Origin: Clostridia bacterium
Lineage (GTDB): Bacteria; Bacillota_A; Clostridia; Oscillospirales; CAG-382
Direction of reading: 5' to 3'
DNA length: 23,657 nt
Assembly: GCA_017517985.1 (NCBI GenBank)
Contig: JAFWWX010000406.1
Span: 1 to 23,657, forward strand
The translations under genes and the position numbers were made by a program. The notes beneath the pieces were generated by a model, which was not told where the DNA came from, made no database searches, and worked only from the letters and a program-made list of their open reading frames with translations. Positions 7,829 to 14,267 of the stretch are shown here, in pieces (positions within the stretch are counted from its first letter, which is position 1; each line of letters opens with the position of its first letter).

Positions 7829-8698
7829 TTGAAAAAGGGACTAATACTTGAGGGCGGCGCAATGAGAGGGCTTTTTACCGCCGGAATACTTGATGTTTTT
7901 CTTGAAAACGGAATAGAATTTGACGGACTTGTGGGAGTATCGGCAGGAGCGGTTTTCGGCTGCAACTACAAGTCGGGACAAATTGGAAGAACTCTCAGAT
8001 ACAATCTTAAATACTGCCGTGACAAAAGATATTGCTCTTTCCGTTCGCTAATTTTCACAGGAGATATTTACGGCAAACAGTTCTGCTATTATGATCTTCC
8101 GGAAAAGCTGGATATTTTTGACAAGGAAAGCTACAACGCAAGTCCCGTAAAATTTTATGCTGTTGCAACGGACATTGAAACAGGGAAACCGGTATACCGC
8201 AGTTTTGATAAGGCAGAGGGAGATTTTACGGAATTTCTTCGTGCCAGTGCATCAATGCCCTTTGTATCAAGACCTGTGGAAATAGGAGGGATGAAACTGC
8301 TTGACGGCGGTATATCAGACTCTATCCCTCTTGAATTTTTTGAAAAAGAAGGCTATGACAGAAATATTGTCATAACCACAAGAGAGCCGGGGTATATAAA
8401 AAAGAAAAATCCTCTGAGTCCTCTGGCAAAGCTGACTATGAGGAAATATCCTGAAATGAATCGTGCTATCGCCGAAAGACACATTATGTACAACAAGCAG
8501 ACCGAATACCTACGAAAAAAAGAGCAGTCAGGTGAGATTTTTGTTTTAAGTCCCGAAAAACCGCTGAATTTAAAACACGCAGAACACAATCACAAAAAAC
8601 TTCAGTACGCCTACGACACCGGCAGAGAGCTTGCGGAAAGAAAACTTCCGGAGATAAGAAAATTCCTTGAATTGTCGTATGCAAATACCAACATTTAA
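7829..8698 (+). CDS. Patatin-like phospholipase, TTG start
   Basis: A Ser/Asp-dyad lipid acyl hydrolase of 289 residues, cytoplasmic or loosely membrane-associated. It has the oxyanion loop GGAMRG (9-14), the nucleophile elbow GVSAGA with Ser38, and the catalytic Asp159 in LLDGGISD. These are the patatin/RssA/YjjU family marks, and the length is normal. The start is TTG at 7829: the oxyanion motif must lie near the N-terminus, and GGGAG (7817-7821) is correctly spaced. The same frame runs upstream to 7583, but that stretch crosses the promoters and overlaps the divergent dipeptidase gene, so it is not coding. The C-terminus is rich in Lys/Arg/Glu (KKNPLSPLAKLTMRKYPEM and onward). Physiological substrate unknown. 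Confidence 0.88.
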   Translation: MKKGLILEGGAMRGLFTAGILDVFLENGIEFDGLVGVSAGAVFGCNYKSGQIGRTLRYNLKYCRDKRYCSFRSLIFTGDIYGKQFCYYDLPEKLDIFDKESYNASPVKFYAVATDIETGKPVYRSFDKAEGDFTEFLRASASMPFVSRPVEIGGMKLLDGGISDSIPLEFFEKEGYDRNIVITTREPGYIKKKNPLSPLAKLTMRKYPEMNRAIAERHIMYNKQTEYLRKKEQSGEIFVLSPEKPLNLKHAEHNHKKLQYAYDTGRELAERKLPEIRKFLELSYANTNI

Positions 8699-8732
8699 TT
8701 GACCTTATAATTTTCAATTTAATTCAAAAATG

Positions 8733-8756
8733 AGGGGCGATGCAAACATCGCCCCT
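8733..8756. repeat. GC-rich palindrome downstream of the patatin-like gene
   Basis: AGGGGCGATG (8733-8742) and CATCGCCCCT (8747-8756) make a perfect 10-bp stem with a CAAA loop. No strong T-tract follows on the plus strand (TAAATATATC). It may end or stabilise the patatin transcript, and it resembles a short dispersed palindrome related to the one at 8800-8820. Confidence 0.6.
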
Positions 8757-8795
8757 TAAATATATCATCATTCCCATATGATTTCGGATTCTTTT

Positions 8796-8820
8796 AAAAG
8801 GAGCGATGTGGGCATGCTCC
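8796..8820 (-). terminator. Terminator hairpin of the LRR/dockerin gene
   Basis: On the minus strand, GGAGCATG (8820-8813) pairs with CAT(C)GCTCC (8808-8800) with one bulged base, followed by TTTT (8799-8796). It directly abuts the final TAG (8823-8821) of the dockerin reading frame. This suggests the transcription unit is built to include the dockerin part. Confidence 0.55.
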
Positions 8821-9228
8821 CTACTTTGACAATGATGCTTCGTAATCTTCCTTTATGGATCTAAAAATATCATAAAGGTCTTTTGTGGTAATGTTATTGT
8901 CGCCGTTGTTATCCGCAATAACGCCCTGACCATAATTGAAATTCATATCATTTATGTCTTTTGCAATAAACCCTGCTACAGATTTTATATCTTCGGCTGT
9001 AATTTTACCGTCAGTGTTCATATCGCCGTGGTGGATATAGTCATAAATACTGTTGGCAAAAAATGTGTCAGCCTTTGAACCCTTTACAACAATATATTTT
9101 TTGTAAGACGCATTGCTGCCAAAGGCAGTAGGTGCAAAAGCCTGTATGCTTTCCGGCACTGTCACATAGGAAAATAAAAGATCACCAAAACCGCCCTCGG
9201 CAATTGACTTTACCGTTTCCGGTATTCT
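8821..9228 (-). pseudogene. C-terminal part of the LRR protein: last repeats plus type I dockerin, cut off by a stop codon
   Basis: This is the direct in-frame continuation of the LRR gene past its TAA (9231-9229). It reads RIPETVKSIAEGGFGDLLF and continues without a stop for 135 residues to TAG 8821. The first part completes two more leucine-rich-repeat units (IPETVKSIA, VPESIQAFA). The end is a dockerin: two calcium-binding loops, DMNTDGKITAED and DNNGDNNITTKD, each with D-x-N-x-D spacing and a final Asp, followed by helices. Dockerins bind cohesin modules on scaffoldins or at the cell surface. No Shine-Dalgarno precedes the only nearby start (GTG 9165), so separate translation is unlikely. 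The fragment is either lost, made by read-through, or an artefact of one wrong base. Confidence 0.8.
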
Positions 9229-10272
9229 TTAATAATAAACACTGCCAACCTCATCGGGCGTTTCGCCAAAGCAGTTCCAGAATGCTCCTATATTTACATT
9301 TTCAATTTCACCTATATCAAAATAGAACAGTCTTCTGTCATTCCAGAATGCATATTCTCCGACCTCGGTAAGATTAGAGCTACCCTCTCCGCCATAAACA
9401 AAGCTGAAAAGTGCATCGCAGTTGGCAAAGGAACAGAAGCCGATATTTGTAAGTCCTTCTGCATATGTGACTCTTTTAAGAGAGGAACATCCCGAAAAAG
9501 CCATATCGCCAACACTTTTACAAGTGGAAGGAAGAACTACAGATTCAAGCTCCTTACAGTTATAAAAGGCTTTATCGCCAACATATTTAAGGCTTGTTCC
9601 AAAATTTATACTTACTATATCCTTGCCGTAAAACGCGTCTGAAATAGCAACAGTACCTTGGGGAACAACAACATTTTTGGCGTCGCCATTATACTTTATA
9701 AGTACATTCCCGAACATTACAAATTCTTCAGTAAGACTACTCATAAATGGTGTAAGACCAAATACGGAAGCACCAACCTTTTGTAGGGAGTTCTGTGTGT
9801 CAATATTTGAAACTGACTTTAACTTCGGACAATAGTAAAACGCATAATTCCCAATTGATTCAAGTTTTGTACCGCCGTCTATAAATGAAACTGTTTCAAG
9901 ACTTGTACAATAGGAAAAGCAGTTTTCGCCTATCGACAAAAGGTTGTCAGCATCCAAAAAAGAAATACTTGTTATTTTATCATTTCCGCTACCAACATCG
10001 TCTGCAATCGCAACAACCGTGTAGGTCACTCCCCCGGAAGTAATCCTAGCCGGAATACTTACACTGCTCATCGAACCGGAAATTCCAATCACTGTGGCTT
10101 CGACATCTGAAATGCTGTATGTAATATCTCCAACGGTTATTTCACTCGATGCCATAAGCTGTGTATCCTGTAAAGCTGCCACATCTGTTCCGCTTTCTGC
10201 AGATACAGAAAATGCACACGCCAGTACAGAGAGTATGGCAAGAAGAAATGCCATTCTTTTTTTAACTCCCAT
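9229..10272 (-). CDS. Secreted BspA-type leucine-rich-repeat protein, truncated before its dockerin
   Basis: The 347-residue product begins with a Sec signal peptide (MGVKKR, then a hydrophobic run MAFLLAILSVLACAF, cleavage likely after VSA near residue 25). It continues as BspA/LRR_5-type repeats with units such as SIGENCFSYCTSLETVSF, SIGNYAFYYCPKLKSVS and SVGDMAFSGCSSLKRVTYA. Such repeats mediate adhesion or protein binding outside the cell. The frame stops at TAA 9231-9229, but the same frame then continues for 135 codons with two further repeats and a dockerin. The intact protein would be about 483 residues. The start is supported by AAAGG 9 nt upstream and a good promoter. Whether the truncation is real, recent or a sequencing error cannot be told from this window. 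Confidence 0.85.
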   Translation of the reverse strand: MGVKKRMAFLLAILSVLACAFSVSAESGTDVAALQDTQLMASSEITVGDITYSISDVEATVIGISGSMSSVSIPARITSGGVTYTVVAIADDVGSGNDKITSISFLDADNLLSIGENCFSYCTSLETVSFIDGGTKLESIGNYAFYYCPKLKSVSNIDTQNSLQKVGASVFGLTPFMSSLTEEFVMFGNVLIKYNGDAKNVVVPQGTVAISDAFYGKDIVSINFGTSLKYVGDKAFYNCKELESVVLPSTCKSVGDMAFSGCSSLKRVTYAEGLTNIGFCSFANCDALFSFVYGGEGSSNLTEVGEYAFWNDRRLFYFDIGEIENVNIGAFWNCFGETPDEVGSVYY

Positions 10273-10315
10273 ATCAAACTGCCTTTCTTTTCAATAATAC
10301 GACATTATATACAAT

Positions 10316-10344
10316 ATATTACCATATAACCTCCTTATTGTCAA
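10316..10344 (-). promoter_or_regulatory. Sigma-A promoter of the LRR/dockerin gene
   Basis: On the minus strand, a perfect TTGACA (10344-10339), a 17-nt spacer and TAATAT (10321-10316, 4 of 6). The start near 10309 gives a leader of about 37 nt. The divergent region 10273-10587 (about 315 bases) otherwise holds only the promoter and leader of the plus-strand editing gene. Confidence 0.65.
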
Positions 10345-10426
10345 GGAAAATTCCGGATAATAACTATAACAAATAAAAAACAACTGTAAAATTTCATTCT
10401 GCCCCGAATTATTTATCTTCAAACGA

Positions 10427-10455
10427 TTGAATAATCAAATATAATATGGTATTAT
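10427..10455 (+). promoter_or_regulatory. Candidate promoter of the prolyl-tRNA editing gene
   Basis: TTGAAT (10427-10432, 4 of 6), a 17-nt spacer and TATTAT (10450-10455, 5 of 6). The implied leader is about 126 nt. It contains a small hairpin, AATCC-TTGT-GGATT (10491-10504), running into a T-tract, too weak to call a terminator. Confidence 0.5.
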
Positions 10456-10587
10456 ATCCTTGATAACAAAAGTGCTGCAATTCTAAAATTAATCCTTGTG
10501 GATTTTTTAATGGAGATTTTGTACAATTGATACTATTTTTACTTTTCTGTGCAGAACTCTCTTTTATATGAAAGGAAAATAATAGAT

Positions 10588-11139
10588 ATGGACTACACTC
10601 TTGAAAACGGAAGGCCGCAAAACACTAACGGCAGACTAAAAAAGGAAATAAAGGTATACGATTATCTCGATAATCTTTCCATACAATACGACAGGGTTGA
10701 CCATCCGCCTTTTGATACAATGGAGGACTGTGCGGAAACAGATAAGCTTCTCGGCGTGAGTACAGTGAAAAATCTTCTTTTGTGTAATTCTCAGAAAACA
10801 GAGTTTTATATGCTTATTATGCCTGCCGACAAGAAATTCAAAACAAAGGAGCTTTCAAAGCAGATAGGTTCAGCACGCCTTTCCTTTGCAAGTGGTGAGC
10901 ATATGGAAAAGCTTCTTGACATAACACCCGGCTCACTGACGATTCTCGGTCTTATAAATGATCCGAAAAAAAGAGTTCGTCTTCTTATTGACAGAGATGT
11001 TTGTGAAAGCGAATACATTGTTGCTCACCCCTGCATCAACACATCAAGTCTCAGAATTAAAACATCGGATATTCTCGGTGTCTTTCTTCCGTCCCTCGGC
11101 AGAGATGCAATTTTCGTAGATCTTATAGGCGAGGAATAA
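10588..11139 (+). CDS. Prolyl-tRNA editing protein (ProX/PrdX-like, YbaK fold)
   Basis: A cytoplasmic aminoacyl-tRNA deacylase of 183 residues from ATG 10588, with AAGGA 11 nt upstream. An upstream in-frame GTG at 10549 has no ribosome binding site. Family features include DHPPFDTMEDC near residue 36, the conserved Lys-Asn of VKNLLLC, the block IGSARLSFAS, PGSLTILGLIND (glycine loop) and AHPCINTSSL. These resemble stand-alone proteins related to the editing domain of prolyl-tRNA synthetase, which clear Ala (or Cys) wrongly attached to tRNA-Pro. The exact misacylated substrate cannot be read from the sequence. It is monocistronic, with its own promoter and a terminator at 11147-11178. Confidence 0.87.
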   Translation: MDYTLENGRPQNTNGRLKKEIKVYDYLDNLSIQYDRVDHPPFDTMEDCAETDKLLGVSTVKNLLLCNSQKTEFYMLIMPADKKFKTKELSKQIGSARLSFASGEHMEKLLDITPGSLTILGLINDPKKRVRLLIDRDVCESEYIVAHPCINTSSLRIKTSDILGVFLPSLGRDAIFVDLIGEE

Positions 11140-11146
11140 TAAAACT

Positions 11147-11178
11147 TCGACGGCAAACGATTTTTCGATTGCCGTCGA
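11147..11178. terminator. Bidirectional terminator between the editing gene and the Mn catalase gene
   Basis: TCGACGGCAA (11147-11156) and TTGCCGTCGA (11169-11178) form a 10-bp stem, extended by CGA/TCG across one mismatch with a TTTT loop. The convergent genes end 8 nt to the left and 24 nt to the right. U-rich sequence follows on the plus strand (ATTATTTATTATATTTTT), and AGTTTTATT follows on the minus strand. Confidence 0.7.
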
Positions 11179-11201
11179 TTATTTATTATATTTTTCTGTA
11201 T

Positions 11202-11864
11202 TTATTTAAATGCCGGTGCTTTGGTTTCTCCAGTTGCAAAGGCGTTGTTACCAGGCTCTGACATTGAAAAATACATTTTCGCTGCCTTGGTTGTGCCAAA
11301 ATCTCTGTTTGACCCGCTTTGCTGAACTTTATTGAATGCATCACGGAACATCTGGTTGTGTGCTTCCTCGCGGTTTAAGAGAAAGTCTATTGTTTCACGA
11401 ACTCTTTTGTCCTCGATCTGACGATACAGGTACTCGTATACTACCTTTGCTCGTTGTTCGGAGGCAATATTACTCAGAAGGTCTGCACACAAATCACCTG
11501 TAACGGTAACATAATCAGCAGTCCAGGAATAACCCGAAGAATTTATAAGTCCGGGAGATAGTCCCATTTGCACATGAGTCTGTATCTCTCCGGCGGGTAC
11601 CGCCGCTGCATCCACCTCGTGTCCGTTAAGAAGATTTATTGTCTGTGCCACCATCTCCATATGACCCAGTTCCTCTGCCGCTATGTCCAGAAACAAATCC
11701 TTGATGTCCGGATCCTTTATTCTAAAGCTCTGTGACATATACTGCATTGCCGCTTTTAGCTCGCCGTTTCCGCCTCCAAGCTGTTCCTGAAGAAGAACTG
11801 CATAATGGGGGTTGAGTCTTTCCACACCGACCGGGTTGAATAACTGTTTTTCGTGCTTGAACAT
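11202..11864 (-). CDS. Manganese catalase, CotJC-like
   Basis: A di-manganese catalase of 220 residues that converts hydrogen peroxide to water and oxygen. Ligands lie in family order: Glu35 (GNGELKAAMQY), Glu65 and His68 (EELGHMEM), Glu136 (ASEQRAKVVYEY), and His169 (NREEAHNQMF). It is shorter than KatN-type Mn catalases and close to the spore-coat form CotJC, but no cotJA or cotJB gene is adjacent, so a spore role is unproven. GGAGG lies 7 nt before the ATG. It stands alone between terminators, with its own candidate promoter. In a presumed anaerobe it would serve peroxide defence. Confidence 0.92.
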   Translation of the reverse strand: MFKHEKQLFNPVGVERLNPHYAVLLQEQLGGGNGELKAAMQYMSQSFRIKDPDIKDLFLDIAAEELGHMEMVAQTINLLNGHEVDAAAVPAGEIQTHVQMGLSPGLINSSGYSWTADYVTVTGDLCADLLSNIASEQRAKVVYEYLYRQIEDKRVRETIDFLLNREEAHNQMFRDAFNKVQQSGSNRDFGTTKAAKMYFSMSEPGNNAFATGETKAPAFK

Positions 11865-11939
11865 TTTACTTCCTCCAATTCAGAATTACAGCGGTTCTAT
11901 TGCTGTCCTGTATATTCTGCCTCGAATTTTTATTTTTTA

Positions 11940-11968
11940 TGTATAAACACCGCAGTAATAAAAATCAA
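11940..11968 (-). promoter_or_regulatory. Candidate promoter of the Mn catalase gene
   Basis: On the minus strand, TTGATT (11968-11963), a 17-nt spacer and TATACA (11945-11940). Both hexamers match 4 of 6, so this is moderate support only. No obvious peroxide-regulator palindrome is visible next to it. Confidence 0.4.
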
Positions 11969-12091
11969 CATTCCGTTTTTTACCTTTTGCAGTTTCCGCA
12001 ACCTATCAAAAGCTACAAACACACCGCAGGAATCATCCTGCACAAAGCATTACGATGAATTTATAAAACCGTATAATTCAACCGCTTTAAA

Positions 12092-12123
12092 AGCAAAATC
12101 AGGCAAGCCTTACGGCCTGCCTG
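12092..12123 (-). terminator. Terminator of the solute-binding lipoprotein gene
   Basis: On the minus strand, CAGGCAGGCC (12123-12114) pairs with GGCTTGCCTG (12109-12100) over 10 bp with one G-U and a GTAA loop. It is followed by ATTTTGCTTTT and starts 7 nt after the stop codon. Confidence 0.8.
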
Positions 12124-12130
12124 AAATTTA

Positions 12131-13564
12131 TTATGCTTCGTAAAATTCTACAAGAGATTCAATTCGCTGATCCCACTTATCTTCATTTGCTGCAATGTAG
12201 GAAGAAAGTGTGTTTCCGCTCTTTGCTGTTACTATGTTGGAACCGGAGAAGCCGATGATCTGGTCAAGGAATCTTGAAGAGTTTCTGATAATCGGAATCA
12301 TCTGTTCGGACTCCACGTCTCTTGTGGACTTGATTGTAAGAATTATATCAAAGTATGTGGGGAGAACTTCCTTGTTTCCGTAGTATGCAAGAGTTTCAAG
12401 GAACGCACCTGTCTTTTCGAGATCAGTGTTTGTAACAGGGATGTATGTAAGACAGGAAATGTTTGCTGTTCTTGAGTAGTATTCCTGCTGATCTTCGTCA
12501 AGCTTGGGATATGGAACAAAGCCTACATCTATCTGTTCATATCCTCTTGTACCGGGAACATTGCTGATGAAAGCATCTCTGAAAAGAAGTCTGCCTTCTC
12601 TGAACATTTTGTGGTCAGTACCGTAGGTTCTTCCTTCGAAGAATGCACCCTCACAGTCAAATACTTCCAGCATCTTATCAACAACTGTATATGTTCTTTC
12701 GTTGTCGATGTTTACAACAGGAAGATTGTTGTCATCTTTAACGATTGTTTCGCCGCCGTAGCCTGCGTAAAGAGCCGAAAGCTGTTCATACTGCCATCCG
12801 CCAAATCCATAACGGTCGTCTTCAAGTTTAATCTGTCCGTCACCATTAAGATCCTTTGTTCCTGCCTTGATGTACTTAACAAATTCATCGTGTGTCCACT
12901 TTCCGTCAAATACAAGCTGGTAGGGATATTCAAGACCGATTTCATCGCACATTGTCTTGTTAAAGATAAGACATTCTGTGCCGGAGAAGGAGTCAAGGTT
13001 GTAGTCGCCTGTCATATAGTAAATCTTGTCACCGAAGCAGATGTCTCTCTGAACGTTTGAATACCACCAGGAGTTGTTGAGATTTATGTGAGGAATTTCA
13101 TTCCAGTCTACAAACAATCCTTCTTCAACAAGTGTCGGCATACCTGAGTGCTGAACATGAACAAATGCATCATAGGTTGTATCACCGGACTGAATGAGAG
13201 TTCTGATTAATGCTGTTTCTTCCTTCTGGTCATCGCCGGATGTTGCTGTACGTGTAGATACACCAACCTTGAGTGTTGCACCGGTGTGTTCCTGTGCGAG
13301 GTTGTTTCTTCTGAATACAGCATCGTTAAGGTCTTCGCCTGTTTCTTCTTTTGCTACATAGCTTTTTTCCATACCTGCGTATGCAAGGTAAATACTGAAT
13401 TCTTTTCCTGCTGCAATGCCCGCGGGAACTGCAAGTTCATTATCAGTTGTGCCGCCCTGGATTTTCTGATTGTCATCCTTGTCTTTTTTCAGACAGGATG
13501 TAAATCCTGAAGCGATAAGCGTACCAGCCATAAGCAGAGCTAAGAGTTTTGTTGCTTTTTTCAT
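12131..13564 (-). CDS. ABC transporter extracellular solute-binding lipoprotein
   Basis: A membrane-anchored binding protein of 477 residues. ATG 13564 follows AAAGGA. A longer frame to 13669 is rejected because it runs through the promoter. The N-terminus is a lipoprotein signal (MKKATKLLALLMAGTLIAS, lipobox FTSC, Cys near 24), followed by an acidic/Lys linker and a family-1-like binding fold (NSWWYSN, MTGDYNLDSFSGTE, LIFNKTMCDEIGLEYPYQLV, KWTHDEFVKY). A DLNGDGQIKLEDDRYG loop looks calcium-binding, as in many carbohydrate-binding members. It would capture a solute, probably a sugar or glycan fragment, for a membrane transporter. No permease or ATPase gene lies beside it, so it is an orphan that must work with a transporter encoded elsewhere, or sense a ligand. 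Confidence 0.85.
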   Translation of the reverse strand: MKKATKLLALLMAGTLIASGFTSCLKKDKDDNQKIQGGTTDNELAVPAGIAAGKEFSIYLAYAGMEKSYVAKEETGEDLNDAVFRRNNLAQEHTGATLKVGVSTRTATSGDDQKEETALIRTLIQSGDTTYDAFVHVQHSGMPTLVEEGLFVDWNEIPHINLNNSWWYSNVQRDICFGDKIYYMTGDYNLDSFSGTECLIFNKTMCDEIGLEYPYQLVFDGKWTHDEFVKYIKAGTKDLNGDGQIKLEDDRYGFGGWQYEQLSALYAGYGGETIVKDDNNLPVVNIDNERTYTVVDKMLEVFDCEGAFFEGRTYGTDHKMFREGRLLFRDAFISNVPGTRGYEQIDVGFVPYPKLDEDQQEYYSRTANISCLTYIPVTNTDLEKTGAFLETLAYYGNKEVLPTYFDIILTIKSTRDVESEQMIPIIRNSSRFLDQIIGFSGSNIVTAKSGNTLSSYIAANEDKWDQRIESLVEFYEA

Positions 13565-13599
13565 TTGAAATCTTCCTTTCAAAAATTTTATACACTTGT

Positions 13600-13628
13600 A
13601 TTCTAATATTTCCAAAGGAAATTTGCAA
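13600..13628 (-). promoter_or_regulatory. Promoter of the solute-binding gene with a palindrome in its spacer
   Basis: On the minus strand, TTGCAA (13628-13623, 4 of 6), a 17-nt spacer and TAGAAT (13605-13600, 5 of 6). The spacer contains ATTTCC-TTT-GGAAAT, a perfect 6-bp inverted repeat exactly between the two boxes, where a bound repressor would block polymerase. The region 13565-13863 (299 bases) otherwise carries only this leader and the RNHCP promoter. Confidence 0.55.
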
Positions 13629-13783
13629 GTGAAAATAATTGGTAAACTATGTCCAAAAAGTAAATTCATTCCCGGTTATTATTGTTTATATACACCAATG
13701 CAACAAAATGCACAAATCCTAAAGTTTACAATTGTATGAATTGCAAAAAAGGCAGCATCAAATTATTTTTCATAAAATTTATC

Positions 13784-13811
13784 TTGAAAAAGTACAAAAA
13801 TCTGCTATAAT
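13784..13811 (+). promoter_or_regulatory. Promoter of the RNHCP gene, extended -10
   Basis: TTGAAA (13784-13789), a 16-nt spacer and a perfect TATAAT (13806-13811) preceded by TGC, giving an extended -10. The predicted start near 13818 leaves a leader of about 45 nt ending in GGAGG. Confidence 0.7.
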
Positions 13812-13863
13812 ATTTCATCGGTAGCAAAAGCACAAAACATACTGGTGCAAGACGGAGGATAAA

Positions 13864-14214
13864 ATGGAAAACGCACGCTTTACAAAAAATGACAATGGAT
13901 TTATCTGCAAAAACTGCGGCTTTGAAGTTATGCCTCTGGGAACAACCAGTAGAAATCACTGTCCCAGATGCCTCTGTTCTCTTCATGTTGACATAAATCC
14001 CGGCGACAGAGCCTGTGACTGTGGTGGAATACTTGAGCCTATTGGTGCTGTACCTGACCCTAAAAAAGGTTTTGTCATTACACACAAATGCAGAAAATGT
14101 GGTTTTATTTCAAAAAATAAAGCGGCGCTTAAAAATGCAAAATCAACTCTTCCCGACATACAATATGACGACGAGGATTTCCTTATCAAGCTTACAGTTT
14201 CAAGGGATTGGTAA
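13864..14214 (+). CDS. RNHCP-domain zinc-ribbon protein
   Basis: A small cytoplasmic protein of 116 residues with two likely zinc ribbons. The first is CKNC (about 17-20) with RNHCPRC (about 31-37), the motif that names the RNHCP family. The second is CDCGG (about 57-61) with CRKC (about 82-85). Its biochemical function is not established in the family; zinc-mediated RNA or protein binding would be an inference. GGAGG lies 5 nt before the ATG. It is monocistronic, with a strong extended -10 promoter and a perfect 14-bp bidirectional terminator, so it looks like a deliberately expressed gene and not a chance reading frame. The C-terminus is acidic (YDDEDF). Confidence 0.85.
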   Translation: MENARFTKNDNGFICKNCGFEVMPLGTTSRNHCPRCLCSLHVDINPGDRACDCGGILEPIGAVPDPKKGFVITHKCRKCGFISKNKAALKNAKSTLPDIQYDDEDFLIKLTVSRDW

Positions 14215-14228
14215 CACTATAAAAATAC

Positions 14229-14264
14229 AAAAAGGATGTATCACACGATAGATACATCCTTTTT
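14229..14264. terminator. Strong bidirectional terminator between the RNHCP gene and mnmE
   Basis: AAAAAGGATGTATC (14229-14242) and GATACATCCTTTTT (14251-14264) form a perfect 14-bp stem with an 8-nt loop. Both strands give a GC-containing stem followed by T5. It serves the convergent RNHCP and mnmE genes. Confidence 0.88.
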
Positions 14265-14267
14265 ATA

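Noticed and set aside
10491..10508. Small hairpin AATCC-TTGT-GGATT with T-tract in the leader of the prolyl-tRNA editing gene
   Set aside because: A 5-bp AU-rich stem is too weak to be a terminator or attenuator without comparative support.
12026..12041. Palindrome GCAGGA-ATCA-TCCTGC
   Set aside because: A 6-bp stem with no T-tract on either strand and no link to a promoter; nothing supports a function.
11853..12143. Plus-strand open frame of 96 codons between the Mn catalase and the lipoprotein gene
   Set aside because: It overlaps the start of the catalase gene, its promoter region and the lipoprotein terminator, has no ribosome binding site, and its translation resembles no family I recognise.
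12611..13060. 149-codon plus-strand frame inside the solute-binding protein gene
   Set aside because: It is antisense to a confidently coding region, with no ribosome binding site or recognisable domain; a by-product of codon bias.
13565..13669. N-terminal extension of the solute-binding lipoprotein
   Set aside because: It would translate through the -10/-35 boxes and put the lipoprotein signal peptide internally. ATG 13564 has AAAGGA at proper distance.
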